44,162 bases of DNA from Prolixibacteraceae bacterium. GTDB taxonomy: Bacteria; Bacteroidota; Bacteroidia; Bacteroidales; Prolixibacteraceae. Shown piece by piece: positions 8,149 through 15,558 of this stretch. The position numbers and the translations under genes were made by a program. The stretch spans positions 1 to 44,162 of the forward strand of contig JAFGEV010000334.1 of NCBI GenBank assembly GCA_016931385.1, read 5' to 3'. The notes below the pieces were generated by a model. The model did not search any database, had not been told where the DNA came from, and saw only the letters and a program-made list of their open reading frames with translations. How positions within the stretch are numbered: position 1 is the first letter of the stretch; each line of letters begins with the position of its first letter.

Positions 8149-9213
8149 ATGTTTATTAAAGATATACTATCCATTTCCCCGCAGGATACCTATAATAATC
8201 ATAATTACTGGTACAATGTTAAAACCTATATTGGTAACAAGCTGTCGTGCATTGAACCCAGTTACGACGGTATCATTAAGCCCAGTCAATTGCGACGAAT
8301 GGGTAAAGCTTTACGGATGGGTATTGGCTGCGGCCTCCCACTGTTGGACAAACATGGTAAAGTTGATGGCATTATCATTGGCACCTCGGAAGGCGGACTT
8401 GAAGACTGCATCAAATTTCTGAATCAGATTGTGGATTATGATGAGGGAACCTTAACGCCCACCAATTTTATGCAGAGCACCCCCAATGCTTTATCGGGGC
8501 ATTTGGCTCTGATTACTGGCAACACCAATTACAACATCACCCATGTAAACAAAGGGTTATCCTTCGAAAATGCTTTGATTGATGCTCAAATGCTTTTGCA
8601 GGATGGCAGTGCCAACGTGCTGCTGGTTGGGAGCGTTGAGGAGATTTCGGATTACAATTACAACATTGAGCAATCGGCCAATCAATACAAAAAGGTTGAA
8701 TGCCGTTCAAATGAACTCATCCATTCCAATACTGAAGGAACCGTTTGTGGCGAGGGTGCTGTGATGTTTGTTTTATCTTCACAACCTGAAAACGGTAGCA
8801 TTTGCATCAAAGATGTTGATGCCATCACCTTTCCCGAAGAAAGTGAACTGCTCGATTTGTGCAAAAATATGCTTAGGCGAAATGGAATAGTGACCAACGA
8901 CATTGATGGTGTGATTGTTGGCTTGAATGGCGACATTAGAACCGACCATTGGTACACCAATTTTATAAGCAGTTTGTTTAGTGACCAAACCATTTACACC
9001 TATAAAAATTTGGTTGGGGAATATCCAACTTCGGCATCATTTGCGGTGAAGCTGGCGCACGACATATTGAAAAATAACATGATTTGTCCCGAAATAATTT
9101 TCAAAAATTCAAATCGGGCACAAAAAAACATCCTCATATACAATCATTTTAAAGGCGTTCAGCATAGTCTTATCCTTATCAGTGACATTAATTCGTCTAA
9201 TGAAAGTCTATAA
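8149..9213 (+). CDS. ketosynthase-like chain-length factor, cassette 1
   Basis: The 354-aa protein follows the KS by 1 nt and is a degenerate thiolase-fold protein. Where active KSs read TACSS it reads THVNKGLSFENA (about 131-142), so the nucleophilic Cys is missing, and no HGTGT or GHTLGAAG motif is found. Retained structure includes PSQLRRMGKALRMG, GTSEGGLED and QSTPNALSGHLAL. This pattern is a CLF-type partner (PF13723-like), as in APE synthases and aromatic type II PKSs, where the inactive subunit shapes the cavity and sets chain length. Its paralogue at 26106 shares the same layout. It is not a pseudogene: it is full length and tightly coupled. Confidence 0.88.
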   Translation: MFIKDILSISPQDTYNNHNYWYNVKTYIGNKLSCIEPSYDGIIKPSQLRRMGKALRMGIGCGLPLLDKHGKVDGIIIGTSEGGLEDCIKFLNQIVDYDEGTLTPTNFMQSTPNALSGHLALITGNTNYNITHVNKGLSFENALIDAQMLLQDGSANVLLVGSVEEISDYNYNIEQSANQYKKVECRSNELIHSNTEGTVCGEGAVMFVLSSQPENGSICIKDVDAITFPEESELLDLCKNMLRRNGIVTNDIDGVIVGLNGDIRTDHWYTNFISSLFSDQTIYTYKNLVGEYPTSASFAVKLAHDILKNNMICPEIIFKNSNRAQKNILIYNHFKGVQHSLILISDINSSNESL

Positions 9214-9268
9214 CATCAGGATTACAAATTTTAAGTAGCACATCAGGAAATAGAAATAACTAGAAGAA

Positions 9269-9402
9269 ATGAAACGAGCCATAAGTAAACCTTCCTTACA
9301 CAGGAATTTGATTATCTGGCGAGTTCTCCCGATAGATCGGGACTACCTGTCCCGACTGAAAGACGGGAGACTATCTGACGATATAAAACAAATTATAAAC
9401 AG
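9269..9402 (+). promoter_or_regulatory. leader element A, copy 2 (upstream of TAL)
   Basis: GAAAC-GA-GCCA (9271-9281) pairs with TGGC-GA-GTTC (9317-9326), giving the same GA/GA internal loop as copy 1. Downstream are hairpins CCCGA/TCGGG (9328-9341) and CCCG/CGGG (9351-9367), replacing those of copy 1 with different sequences at equivalent positions. The tail CTGACGATATAAAACAAATT runs into the TAL ATG at 9403. The inner loop lacks the insertion shared by copies 1 and 4. Confidence 0.6.
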
Positions 9403-10953
9403 ATGAAACAGATTAACTCATTTAAGGACATATCACTTGACGATTTAGATGCAATCGTTTTACACGGAGAATCAGTAGAAATTAGCGAAGAGAGCGTTAA
9501 ACATGTTGAGGCTTCGCACGATTTTTTATGCAAATTTGCCAAAGAAAAGATAATTTATGGCGTAAACACTGGCTTTGGACCCATGGCTCAATATAAAATT
9601 GACGAAGGCGACCAAATTAGTTTACAATACAATTTGATTAGAAGTCACTGTGCCGGCGCTGGTGATAAACTAGAGGATTTATACGTTAAATCGTCGATGC
9701 TTGTGCGTTTATGTGCCATTTCGAAAGGATACTCCGGTATTCACCCATCAACCATCTTTTTGCTAAAAGAATTAATTAATAAGGAGATTTATCCATTCAT
9801 TCCAAAACACGGAGGTGTTGGCGCCAGTGGCGATTTGGTGCAGCTTTCGCACTTGGCTCTAGCTTTAATTGGCGAGGGGTTGGTTACTTACAAAGGTGAG
9901 TTGCGCAAAACCGAAGAGGTGTTCAAGCAACTTGGCTTAAAACCTATAGAGGTTAAATCAAGAGAAGGTTTGTCGCTGATTAATGGAACATCAGTAATGA
10001 CAGGCATTGGTGCAATTAACATCATCAAATCAAAACAATTGCTGGGATGGTCGGTTTGTGCCTCATCGCTGCTGAATGAACTGGTTGGCGCCTTTGACGA
10101 TTATTTTTCCAAGGAGCTCAATGGCGTTAAAAAACATCGCGGCCAGCAACTTATTGCCGAACGGATGACCGAGATATTAAGCTCTAGTCAGTCGATTTTG
10201 CGTCGTGAAGATTATTTCTACAACCACTCCAAAGACCACGATACAATCGAGTTTAGCAAGAAAGTGCAAGAGTACTATTCGTTGCGTTGCGTTACCCAGA
10301 TTCTTGGCCCCATTTACGATACCATTGAAAATGCGCAGGAAGTTATTGTAAATGAAATCAATTCGGTGAGCGACAATCCAATCATCGACCACGTGAAGGA
10401 AAATGTGTTTCATGGCGGTAATTTCCATGGCGATTACATTTCGTTGGAGATGGATAAGTTGAAGCTGGCCGTCACGAAGATGTCGATGCTGTCGGAGCGG
10501 CAATTGGCGTTTTTGTTTAATCCAAAGATAAATGGTATACTTCCACCGTTTGTTAATTTGGGCCGTTTGGGACTGAACATGGGTATGCAAGGAGTTCAGT
10601 TTACAGCAACTTCCACGGTGGCCGAAAACCAAATGCTGTCCAACTCAATGTACGTGCACAGTATCACCACCAATAACGACAACCAGGACATCGTGAGCAT
10701 GGGAACCAACTCAGCGCTTGCTGCAAAAACAGTGATAGACAACGCCTATCAGGTGCAAGCCATTGAAATGATTGCGCTGCTTCAGGCGGTGGATTATTTA
10801 AAGGTGGCTGATAAACTGTCGGATCATACATTGAACGTTTACAACCAGCTGCGGGCAATTGTTCCGGTATTCATCGAGGACACGCCGAAATATGAAGAGA
10901 TACGCAAGGTTTGCGATTTTCTTTACAATAATGAATTTGAATTCCCAATTTAA
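9403..10953 (+). CDS. tyrosine ammonia-lyase (HAL/PAL/TAL family)
   Basis: The 516-aa enzyme is full length for the family. Ala141-Ser142-Gly143 in GGVGASGDLVQLSH forms the MIO electrophile; the catalytic Tyr52 lies in IYGVNTGFGPM. His82 in YNLIRSHCAGAG occupies the position whose His favours tyrosine over phenylalanine in TALs. The sequence is clearly similar to characterised F. johnsoniae TAL, including FHGGNFHGDYISLEMDKLK-type and MYVHSI segments. It converts L-tyrosine to 4-coumarate and ammonia, the aryl starter of flexirubins, shown for Chitinophaga pinensis. It sits alone between leader element A copy 2 and repeat B1, so it may be monocistronic. Confidence 0.94.
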   Translation: MKQINSFKDISLDDLDAIVLHGESVEISEESVKHVEASHDFLCKFAKEKIIYGVNTGFGPMAQYKIDEGDQISLQYNLIRSHCAGAGDKLEDLYVKSSMLVRLCAISKGYSGIHPSTIFLLKELINKEIYPFIPKHGGVGASGDLVQLSHLALALIGEGLVTYKGELRKTEEVFKQLGLKPIEVKSREGLSLINGTSVMTGIGAINIIKSKQLLGWSVCASSLLNELVGAFDDYFSKELNGVKKHRGQQLIAERMTEILSSSQSILRREDYFYNHSKDHDTIEFSKKVQEYYSLRCVTQILGPIYDTIENAQEVIVNEINSVSDNPIIDHVKENVFHGGNFHGDYISLEMDKLKLAVTKMSMLSERQLAFLFNPKINGILPPFVNLGRLGLNMGMQGVQFTATSTVAENQMLSNSMYVHSITTNNDNQDIVSMGTNSALAAKTVIDNAYQVQAIEMIALLQAVDYLKVADKLSDHTLNVYNQLRAIVPVFIEDTPKYEEIRKVCDFLYNNEFEFPI

Positions 10954-11009
10954 CTGTTAATTTTATTTTAAATAAAAATGAGATAAAAAGAATATTTGAA
11001 TTTTAGAAG

Positions 11010-11078
11010 AATAGATAAGATATTATTGATAATCTCAGATGAAAAATGCTTTTCTCATCTGCGATTATCTCATCTATC
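11010..11078 (+). repeat. AT-rich imperfect palindrome B1 after the TAL gene
   Basis: GATAATCtCAGATGA (11028-11042) pairs with TCATCTGcGATTATC (11055-11069) with one mismatch, and AAAA/TTTT extends it inward to a TGC loop. An outer ATAGAT-AGAT/ATCT-ATCTAT arm extends it outward. It could act as a transcription end for TAL, although there is no T-run after it. The outer arm resembles repeats B2 and B3. Confidence 0.55.
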
Positions 11079-11167
11079 ACTCTTAAGTTCTGACCTCTTT
11101 CTATCATTAAAAAAGTAAATTTAAACTACAAGTAAGCAACTGAGTTAATAACTATAAAGCAAATAAT

Positions 11168-11896
11168 ATGAAGTTTGCATTGGTTACCGGAGGTTCAAGA
11201 GGAATTGGGCGTGGCATTAGCATTAAATTGGCGCAAGATGGTTATTTTGTGCTTATTAATTACCGCTCAAATCAGCCAGAGGCCGAAAATACCCTTGCCG
11301 AGATCAGGGCCAATGGCGGCGACGGCGAATTGTTGAAATTTGATGTTAGCAATGTCGATGACGTGAATGCCGTACTTGGTGGCTGGATGTCGCAAAACAC
11401 CGATAAACATCTAGAAGTACTGGTCAACAATGCCGGCATCACCAAAGATAACCTCATGGTTTTTATGCCCGTTGAGGATTGGACTTCGGTCATTTCAACA
11501 AACCTAAACAGTTTCTTTTTTGTAACTAAGCTGTTGTTGCAAAACATGTTGCTCAAAAAAAATGGTCGCATCGTCAACATTGTATCGCTATCGGGTCAAA
11601 AAGGACAGCCCGGTCAGGTGAACTATGCCGCATCCAAAGGGGCCATCATTGCCGCCACCAAAACGCTGGCCATGGAAATCGGGAAAAAGAAAGTGACCGT
11701 AAATGCCGTTGCGCCCGGGTTCATTAAAACCGAAATGACCGAACACCTCAACGAGGATGAAATGAAACGCCTGGTACCGTTAAACCGTTTTGGCACCGTT
11801 CAGGAGGTTGCCGAAGTGGTTAGCTTTTTGGCTTCCAGCAAGGCTTCGTACATTACTGGTGAGGTGATTTCTGTGAATGGGGGTATGTATAGTTAG
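11168..11896 (+). CDS. 3-oxoacyl-ACP reductase (FabG-like SDR)
   Basis: A 242-aa short-chain dehydrogenase. The NADP(H)-binding TGGSRGIGRG motif (7-16), the NNAG motif (87-90), and the Ser140-Tyr153-Lys157 triad in NIVSLSG and YAASK are all present, as is the C-terminal ITGEVISVNGG. Such KRs (ApeQ in APE systems) reduce the 3-keto group after each condensation, using NADPH. It is flanked by intergenic DNA on both sides and so is probably its own transcription unit. A role in housekeeping fatty acid synthesis cannot be excluded, but location argues for the polyene. Confidence 0.92.
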   Translation: MKFALVTGGSRGIGRGISIKLAQDGYFVLINYRSNQPEAENTLAEIRANGGDGELLKFDVSNVDDVNAVLGGWMSQNTDKHLEVLVNNAGITKDNLMVFMPVEDWTSVISTNLNSFFFVTKLLLQNMLLKKNGRIVNIVSLSGQKGQPGQVNYAASKGAIIAATKTLAMEIGKKKVTVNAVAPGFIKTEMTEHLNEDEMKRLVPLNRFGTVQEVAEVVSFLASSKASYITGEVISVNGGMYS

Positions 11897-11927
11897 GGCT
11901 AAATCTTTCATCGCAGAATAAATTTCA

Positions 11928-11987
11928 GCCCAACAATATGGGCCAAGCCTCTGGCTCGAGTAAAATGCAACCTGTTTTTTTCTTTTT
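11928..11987 (+). terminator. possible terminator after fabG-like gene
   Basis: Two small GC hairpins, GCCC/GGGC (11928-11943) and AGCC/GGCT (11946-11956), are followed about 15 nt later by a T-rich run (TTTTTTTCTTTTT). The distance between hairpin and T-run is longer than in a standard intrinsic terminator. Confidence 0.3.
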
Positions 11988-12111
11988 GCAGAACACGTAA
12001 AGTCATTTCATTTTGTTAATGAAGATTTTTTCCACTGATTAAGTATCGCTGAACAAACTCCTCAATTTTTCATATCTTTCCACCTAACAAACCTCCCAAA
12101 AACGCATTAAT

Positions 12112-12294
12112 ATGGAATTATACACAATTACCATTTGGCTGGGCGTAGTTACCTACCTTCTTTTGGTAGCCACCATACTGGTTGGTAGCCGAGTTATTAA
12201 AACCAGCTTTAAAAGACATACACAGCTTGCGTTTACAACATTAATTCTGGCAACGGTGCATGCAAGTTTGTTTGTATATATGAACTTTTTCTGA
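12112..12294 (+). CDS. small two-helix membrane protein
   Basis: The 60-aa protein is almost entirely two membrane helices: residues 6-27 (TITIWLGVVTYLLLVATILV) and 37-58, joined by a short basic loop (RVIKTSFKR). A His in FKRHTQLAF and a second in ATVHASLFV lie 14 residues apart on the second helix, the sort of spacing seen for haem ligands in b-type membrane cytochromes; haem binding is speculative for so short a protein. A preceding ATCTTTCC box (about 12074) could be a weak -7 site. It stands alone between intergenic stretches. The two-helix pattern makes a real gene more likely than a chance ORF. Confidence 0.6.
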   Translation: MELYTITIWLGVVTYLLLVATILVGSRVIKTSFKRHTQLAFTTLILATVHASLFVYMNFF

Positions 12295-12368
12295 TTAACT
12301 TTAGGTGGTTAAGTAGCTGTTTACATTTTAAGATAACTTTTATTAGGCAACAATATTTTTAGGTTGTA

Positions 12369-12482
12369 GATGAATAGAGTAGAAATTAAAGAAGAAAGAG
12401 AAGTTTTTTTCATCTTTTTCCCAAGACTTCGGATCTAAAACATCTTATCTATCTGTCTTAAATCTAACATTCTTCCTATCTT
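12369..12482 (+). repeat. AT-rich intergenic repeat B2
   Basis: This fills much of the gap between the small membrane protein and the next gene. It begins GATGAATAGAG and ends with TCTAAAACATCTTATCTATC then AATCTAACATTCTTCCTATC. The same blocks recur in B3 (13835-13961) as ACTAAACATCTTATCTATC and GATCTAGCATTATTCCTA, with a CCC-GG segment between. Start and end arms are partly complementary. It is probably a dispersed genomic repeat rather than a cluster-specific site. Confidence 0.5.
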
Positions 12483-12559
12483 CTATAATTTAAATAAAAC
12501 TAATCTGTTCCTAATCTGTTATCTGTTTTTACATTAAACAACCACCTAAATTAATTATT

Positions 12560-13201
12560 ATGAAGAGGAGCATTTTATTAATTTGGGTTTTAACCTTTAG
12601 TTTGAACCTGTTCTCCCAAACCACCACCAAGGATGTTTTTAAGGAAGGCGAAATCGTTTGGTTTGGTTTGGATTTTAGTCAGGCTAAATTTATTGGACAG
12701 TTTGTTGGTGCTCAAAGTTCGGGGCCTCTCTCGGCACAGGACCTCAAGCAAAACATGATGCCGTTGTGGAATGGAGTAATAATAAATGAGCCGTTGCGCT
12801 ATAATATTCCGCTCGTCTTTCGCAAAACTTCGGTATACAACGACATTGAAATGGTTGCCAACCGCAACAAAACCATTGACGAAAACACCATGCTATCCGT
12901 AAATCAGGAAAAACGGGAAATTGATGTAAATGTGATGGTATCAAGCTACACAAAGGGCGAAAAAGCGGAAGGTTTGGGCTTGGTATTTATTGTTGACTAT
13001 TTCAACAAAATCAACATTGAAGCCGCGGTTATTGTCACCTTTTTCGACATTAAAACAAAAAAAGTACTGTTCTCAGAAAGTATCACTGCCAAACCTCGAG
13101 GATTTGGCTTGCGAAACTACTGGGCTGGCGCCATTTATAGCATTTTCATGCAAATAAATAAAACGCAGTTTGATTCGTGGAAACAGAAACTTGACAATTA
13201 A
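12560..13201 (+). CDS. exported protein of unknown function
   Basis: This 213-aa protein has a signal peptide (MKRSILLIWVLTFSLNLFSQ, cleavage near residue 20). The mature part has alternating beta-strand patterns: EIVWFGLDFSQAKFIG, a central segment with NEPLRYNIPLVFRK, and a C-terminal VIVTFFDIKTKKVLFSE strand pair followed by RGFGLRNYWAGAIY. I recognise the general type as a Bacteroidota exported protein without known function. It precedes another small exported protein by 50 nt, possibly co-transcribed. No catalytic motif is visible. Confidence 0.75.
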   Translation: MKRSILLIWVLTFSLNLFSQTTTKDVFKEGEIVWFGLDFSQAKFIGQFVGAQSSGPLSAQDLKQNMMPLWNGVIINEPLRYNIPLVFRKTSVYNDIEMVANRNKTIDENTMLSVNQEKREIDVNVMVSSYTKGEKAEGLGLVFIVDYFNKINIEAAVIVTFFDIKTKKVLFSESITAKPRGFGLRNYWAGAIYSIFMQINKTQFDSWKQKLDN

Positions 13202-13251
13202 ATATGAGTATCTTGGTAGTTATTCTGTAAATTAATTTAAACACTGAAACA

Positions 13252-13590
13252 ATGAAAAAAGCTATTGCAATTTTAGGCTTTGTTTTAATGGGTTCTGCGC
13301 TGGTGGCCAGTCCTCCAAAAAAAGTAAATTTAACCTTCAATAAGGCTGCTAAGGAGTTAACCATTCAAGCCATACATAAAACAAAAGATGTTAACAAGCA
13401 CTTCATTAAGACATTGAAAATATCGGTGAATGGAACAGAGCGTGAAGTCGTAGAACTCAAAAAACAATCCAGCCTGGAGGAGAACCTTTACGTATATAAA
13501 ATGGATGATGTAAAAGCGGGTGATGTTATTAAAGTGGTGGCCAAATGTAATAAGCCAGGTTCAAAATCTGCCGAACTCACCGTTGAATAA
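13252..13590 (+). CDS. small exported protein with superoxide-reductase-like pattern
   Basis: This 112-aa protein has a signal peptide (MKKAIAILGFVLMGSALVAS). The mature part resembles the desulfoferrodoxin/neelaredoxin Ig-like iron domain: His42 in QAIHKTKDV, His50 in NKHFIKTLKISVNG (compare HYIEWIEL...NG), and Cys99 in VVAKCNKPG (compare CNLHG). The family site is four His plus one Cys; here the His after the Cys is missing and only two His are seen, so a full SOR iron site is unlikely. It may be a fold relative with a lost or altered metal site. The fold assignment is by eye. Together with the preceding gene it forms a small exported pair. Confidence 0.7.
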   Translation: MKKAIAILGFVLMGSALVASPPKKVNLTFNKAAKELTIQAIHKTKDVNKHFIKTLKISVNGTEREVVELKKQSSLEENLYVYKMDDVKAGDVIKVVAKCNKPGSKSAELTVE

Positions 13591-13655
13591 AGCCTGCTAT
13601 TATTCACGAATTATTTCAGACCATTTTTTGATTGGTATATAATCCGGCAAAAAGC

Positions 13656-13713
13656 ATAATAACGCGTACCGCAAAGTAACTATTAATAACTCTTAGCGGT
13701 ATGCGTTTATTAT
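13656..13713. terminator. long inverted repeat after the small exported protein
   Basis: ATAATAACGCGTACCGC (13656-13672) pairs with GCGGTATGCGTTTATTAT (13696-13713), about 16 pairs with one G-T or mismatch position and one bulge, around a 23-nt loop. It is a strong candidate for transcription end of the 12560-13590 pair, working bidirectionally. The same gap (13591-13977) also holds a CTCAG/CTGAG hairpin at 13792-13808 and repeat B3; I see no gene in it. Confidence 0.5.
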
Positions 13714-13834
13714 ATTATGTTTGATCTCTATTTTAGAGCAAATTAGGGTTTGATAATTCTCTGCGAAATTATGTGTAACAAAAATTGGGTTCTCAGAGTT
13801 ACGCTGAGTTATATTATTAGTCATTTTTATTTTT

Positions 13835-13961
13835 GATGGATAGAGGAGGTAATATTTAAGAAGGAGAATCGATTTTCACATTACCCGAGGTTCCGGAACT
13901 AAACATCTTATCTATCTTTATCCTGACTGTTGGCAGACAGATCTAGCATTATTCCTAACTC
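13835..13961 (+). repeat. AT-rich intergenic repeat B3
   Basis: Related to B2: GATGGATAGAGGAGG at the start, then CATCTTATCTATC and GATCTAGCATTATTCCTA. The start arm can pair over about nine positions with the CTTATCTATC arm. It carries an extra CTGACTGTTGGCAGACAG palindrome not found in B2. It ends about 15 nt before the ATG of the FAD oxidoreductase. The TTG that opens the tracked ORF at 13930 lies inside this repeat, which is one reason to reject that start. Confidence 0.5.
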
Positions 13962-13977
13962 TTTATTAATTTTTTTT

Positions 13978-15558
13978 ATGGTTTTTGATGTTGTAATAAT
14001 TGGAGGGGGAATCAGTGGTTTAACCTCAGCCGCTTTGCTTTCTAATGCCGGATTAAAAGTATGCGTGTTGGAGCTAAACAGTCAATTGGGTGGCTATTTG
14101 GCAAAATACGAGAAAAACGGCTTCGTGTTTGATACATCCATTCATTGGTTGAACAATTGTGGCGAAGATGGCGTGGTTACAAAGGTTTTCAAGTTGATTG
14201 GAACTGATCATCCCACCACCCGTCCATTAAAAGGCATTAAGTGCAACGCTGGAAATGATTTCAGTTATTTACTCACCAATAACCCGGATGAATTAAGAGA
14301 TAAGTGGATTCAAGATTTTCCTCAAGACAAAAAAGGCATTGAGCGTTTCTTTACTGCCGCTCGAAAAATTGGCCTTCGGTTGATCGATCACCATAAACTA
14401 TTTAGAATACCCGCAACATTGGGTGGCTGGGGGAAATTGAAATTGATTTCAACCAAAATAAAGTTCATCGTCCCATTCATCAGATACGTACGTTATACCG
14501 GCGAAGTTGGCAAGCACAACGGTTTAAACCAGTTCTTTAAATCACCAACATTGCATCGGGTTTTCTCCAACGAGCCCGATTTGCTATCTTGTCTCATACC
14601 CATTGCCTGGGCGTATGGAAAAGATTATCAAGCGCCACCGGAAACCGGCAGTTACGCTTATCCATTATGGCTGAAAGCTAAAATCAAGGCCAATGGAGGC
14701 ACCATCATTTGTAAAGCTCAGGCAACAAAAATAACAGAACAAGCCGGCGCCTGTAAATCAGTGATTTATGTACGCGACAGAAAAACAAACGAAGTGTTTT
14801 GCGATCAAATCATCTCAACATCAGATGTTCGCATATTGTACGAAAAAATTATGCCGAGCCAATACGTGCCACAAAAAGTTCTGAACAAATTGCGCCAAGC
14901 CGAACTTTACAATTCTGCATTGGTGCTAAACATTTCATTAGATTGCCCCGCCGAATCATTGGGTTTTAATGATGAGATATTCGATTTGGAAAAAAGCGAA
15001 GTGGGCGAATCGCCCAACTACCACGCTGATGTGGCCATCAGTCAAATATCAGTCTTCTCACAATCGGCCCGAAACAAATCATTAGCACCAGAAGGAAAAG
15101 GTTCCCTCACCGCTATTATGCCAGCTCTTTTCAGCAGCAACAACCAATGGCAAACCACAATTAATGAAAATGGTGACATCACCCAGGACGATGCCTATAA
15201 AAAACTCAAAAAATTGTATGCCGATAAAATCATTGCCCAAATAGAAGACAAACTTTCTATCGACATTCAAAGTCACCTCATTGATTACAATGTAGCAACT
15301 CCAATATCACTTTGGCGATACACAAAAAATCATCAGGGCTCCATTATGGGCCAAAAACCGGGTAAAAAGAACAGTATGTTGGGCATTTCAAAATACACCA
15401 CACCGTTAAAAGGTTTATATATTGGGGGGCATTGGGCCGAAATGGGGGGCGGTGTTCCAATTGCCGTGAAGGCTGCTTTAAACACGGCACTCCTGGTATT
15501 AAAGGCCCGAAAACACAACTATTTTAAGGTGTATTCCAATTATTTCGACAGCTTGTGA
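13978..15558 (+). CDS. FAD-dependent oxidoreductase (CrtI/phytoene desaturase-like), copy 1
   Basis: A 526-aa flavoprotein. I use ATG 13978 (MVFDVVIIGGGISG) rather than the tracked TTG 13930, because the dinucleotide-binding motif GGGISGLTSAALL should start within a few residues of the N-terminus. The C-terminus holds the second FAD-contact motif GLYIGGHWAEMGGGVP. It belongs to the CrtI/RetSat group, which desaturate, isomerise or saturate polyene chains. Two relatives lie at 34578 and 36072, so the cluster has three. Its function on the aryl polyene is unproven. Its stop overlaps the GTG start of the next gene by 4 nt (GTGA). Confidence 0.88.
   Translation: MVFDVVIIGGGISGLTSAALLSNAGLKVCVLELNSQLGGYLAKYEKNGFVFDTSIHWLNNCGEDGVVTKVFKLIGTDHPTTRPLKGIKCNAGNDFSYLLTNNPDELRDKWIQDFPQDKKGIERFFTAARKIGLRLIDHHKLFRIPATLGGWGKLKLISTKIKFIVPFIRYVRYTGEVGKHNGLNQFFKSPTLHRVFSNEPDLLSCLIPIAWAYGKDYQAPPETGSYAYPLWLKAKIKANGGTIICKAQATKITEQAGACKSVIYVRDRKTNEVFCDQIISTSDVRILYEKIMPSQYVPQKVLNKLRQAELYNSALVLNISLDCPAESLGFNDEIFDLEKSEVGESPNYHADVAISQISVFSQSARNKSLAPEGKGSLTAIMPALFSSNNQWQTTINENGDITQDDAYKKLKKLYADKIIAQIEDKLSIDIQSHLIDYNVATPISLWRYTKNHQGSIMGQKPGKKNSMLGISKYTTPLKGLYIGGHWAEMGGGVPIAVKAALNTALLVLKARKHNYFKVYSNYFDSL

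Noticed and set aside
8149-9213. CLF-like proteins as decayed ketosynthase pseudogenes
   Set aside because: Both copies are full length, without stops, tightly coupled to active KSs, and their changes match each other and the CLF pattern.
10177-10632. 151-aa minus-strand ORF inside the TAL gene
   Set aside because: Shadow of a strongly supported plus-strand gene; low-complexity His/Leu/Arg-rich translation and no domain.
13930-13977. N-terminal extension of the FAD oxidoreductase from TTG
   Set aside because: The 16 extra residues come from repeat B3 and lie ahead of a standard FAD-binding start.
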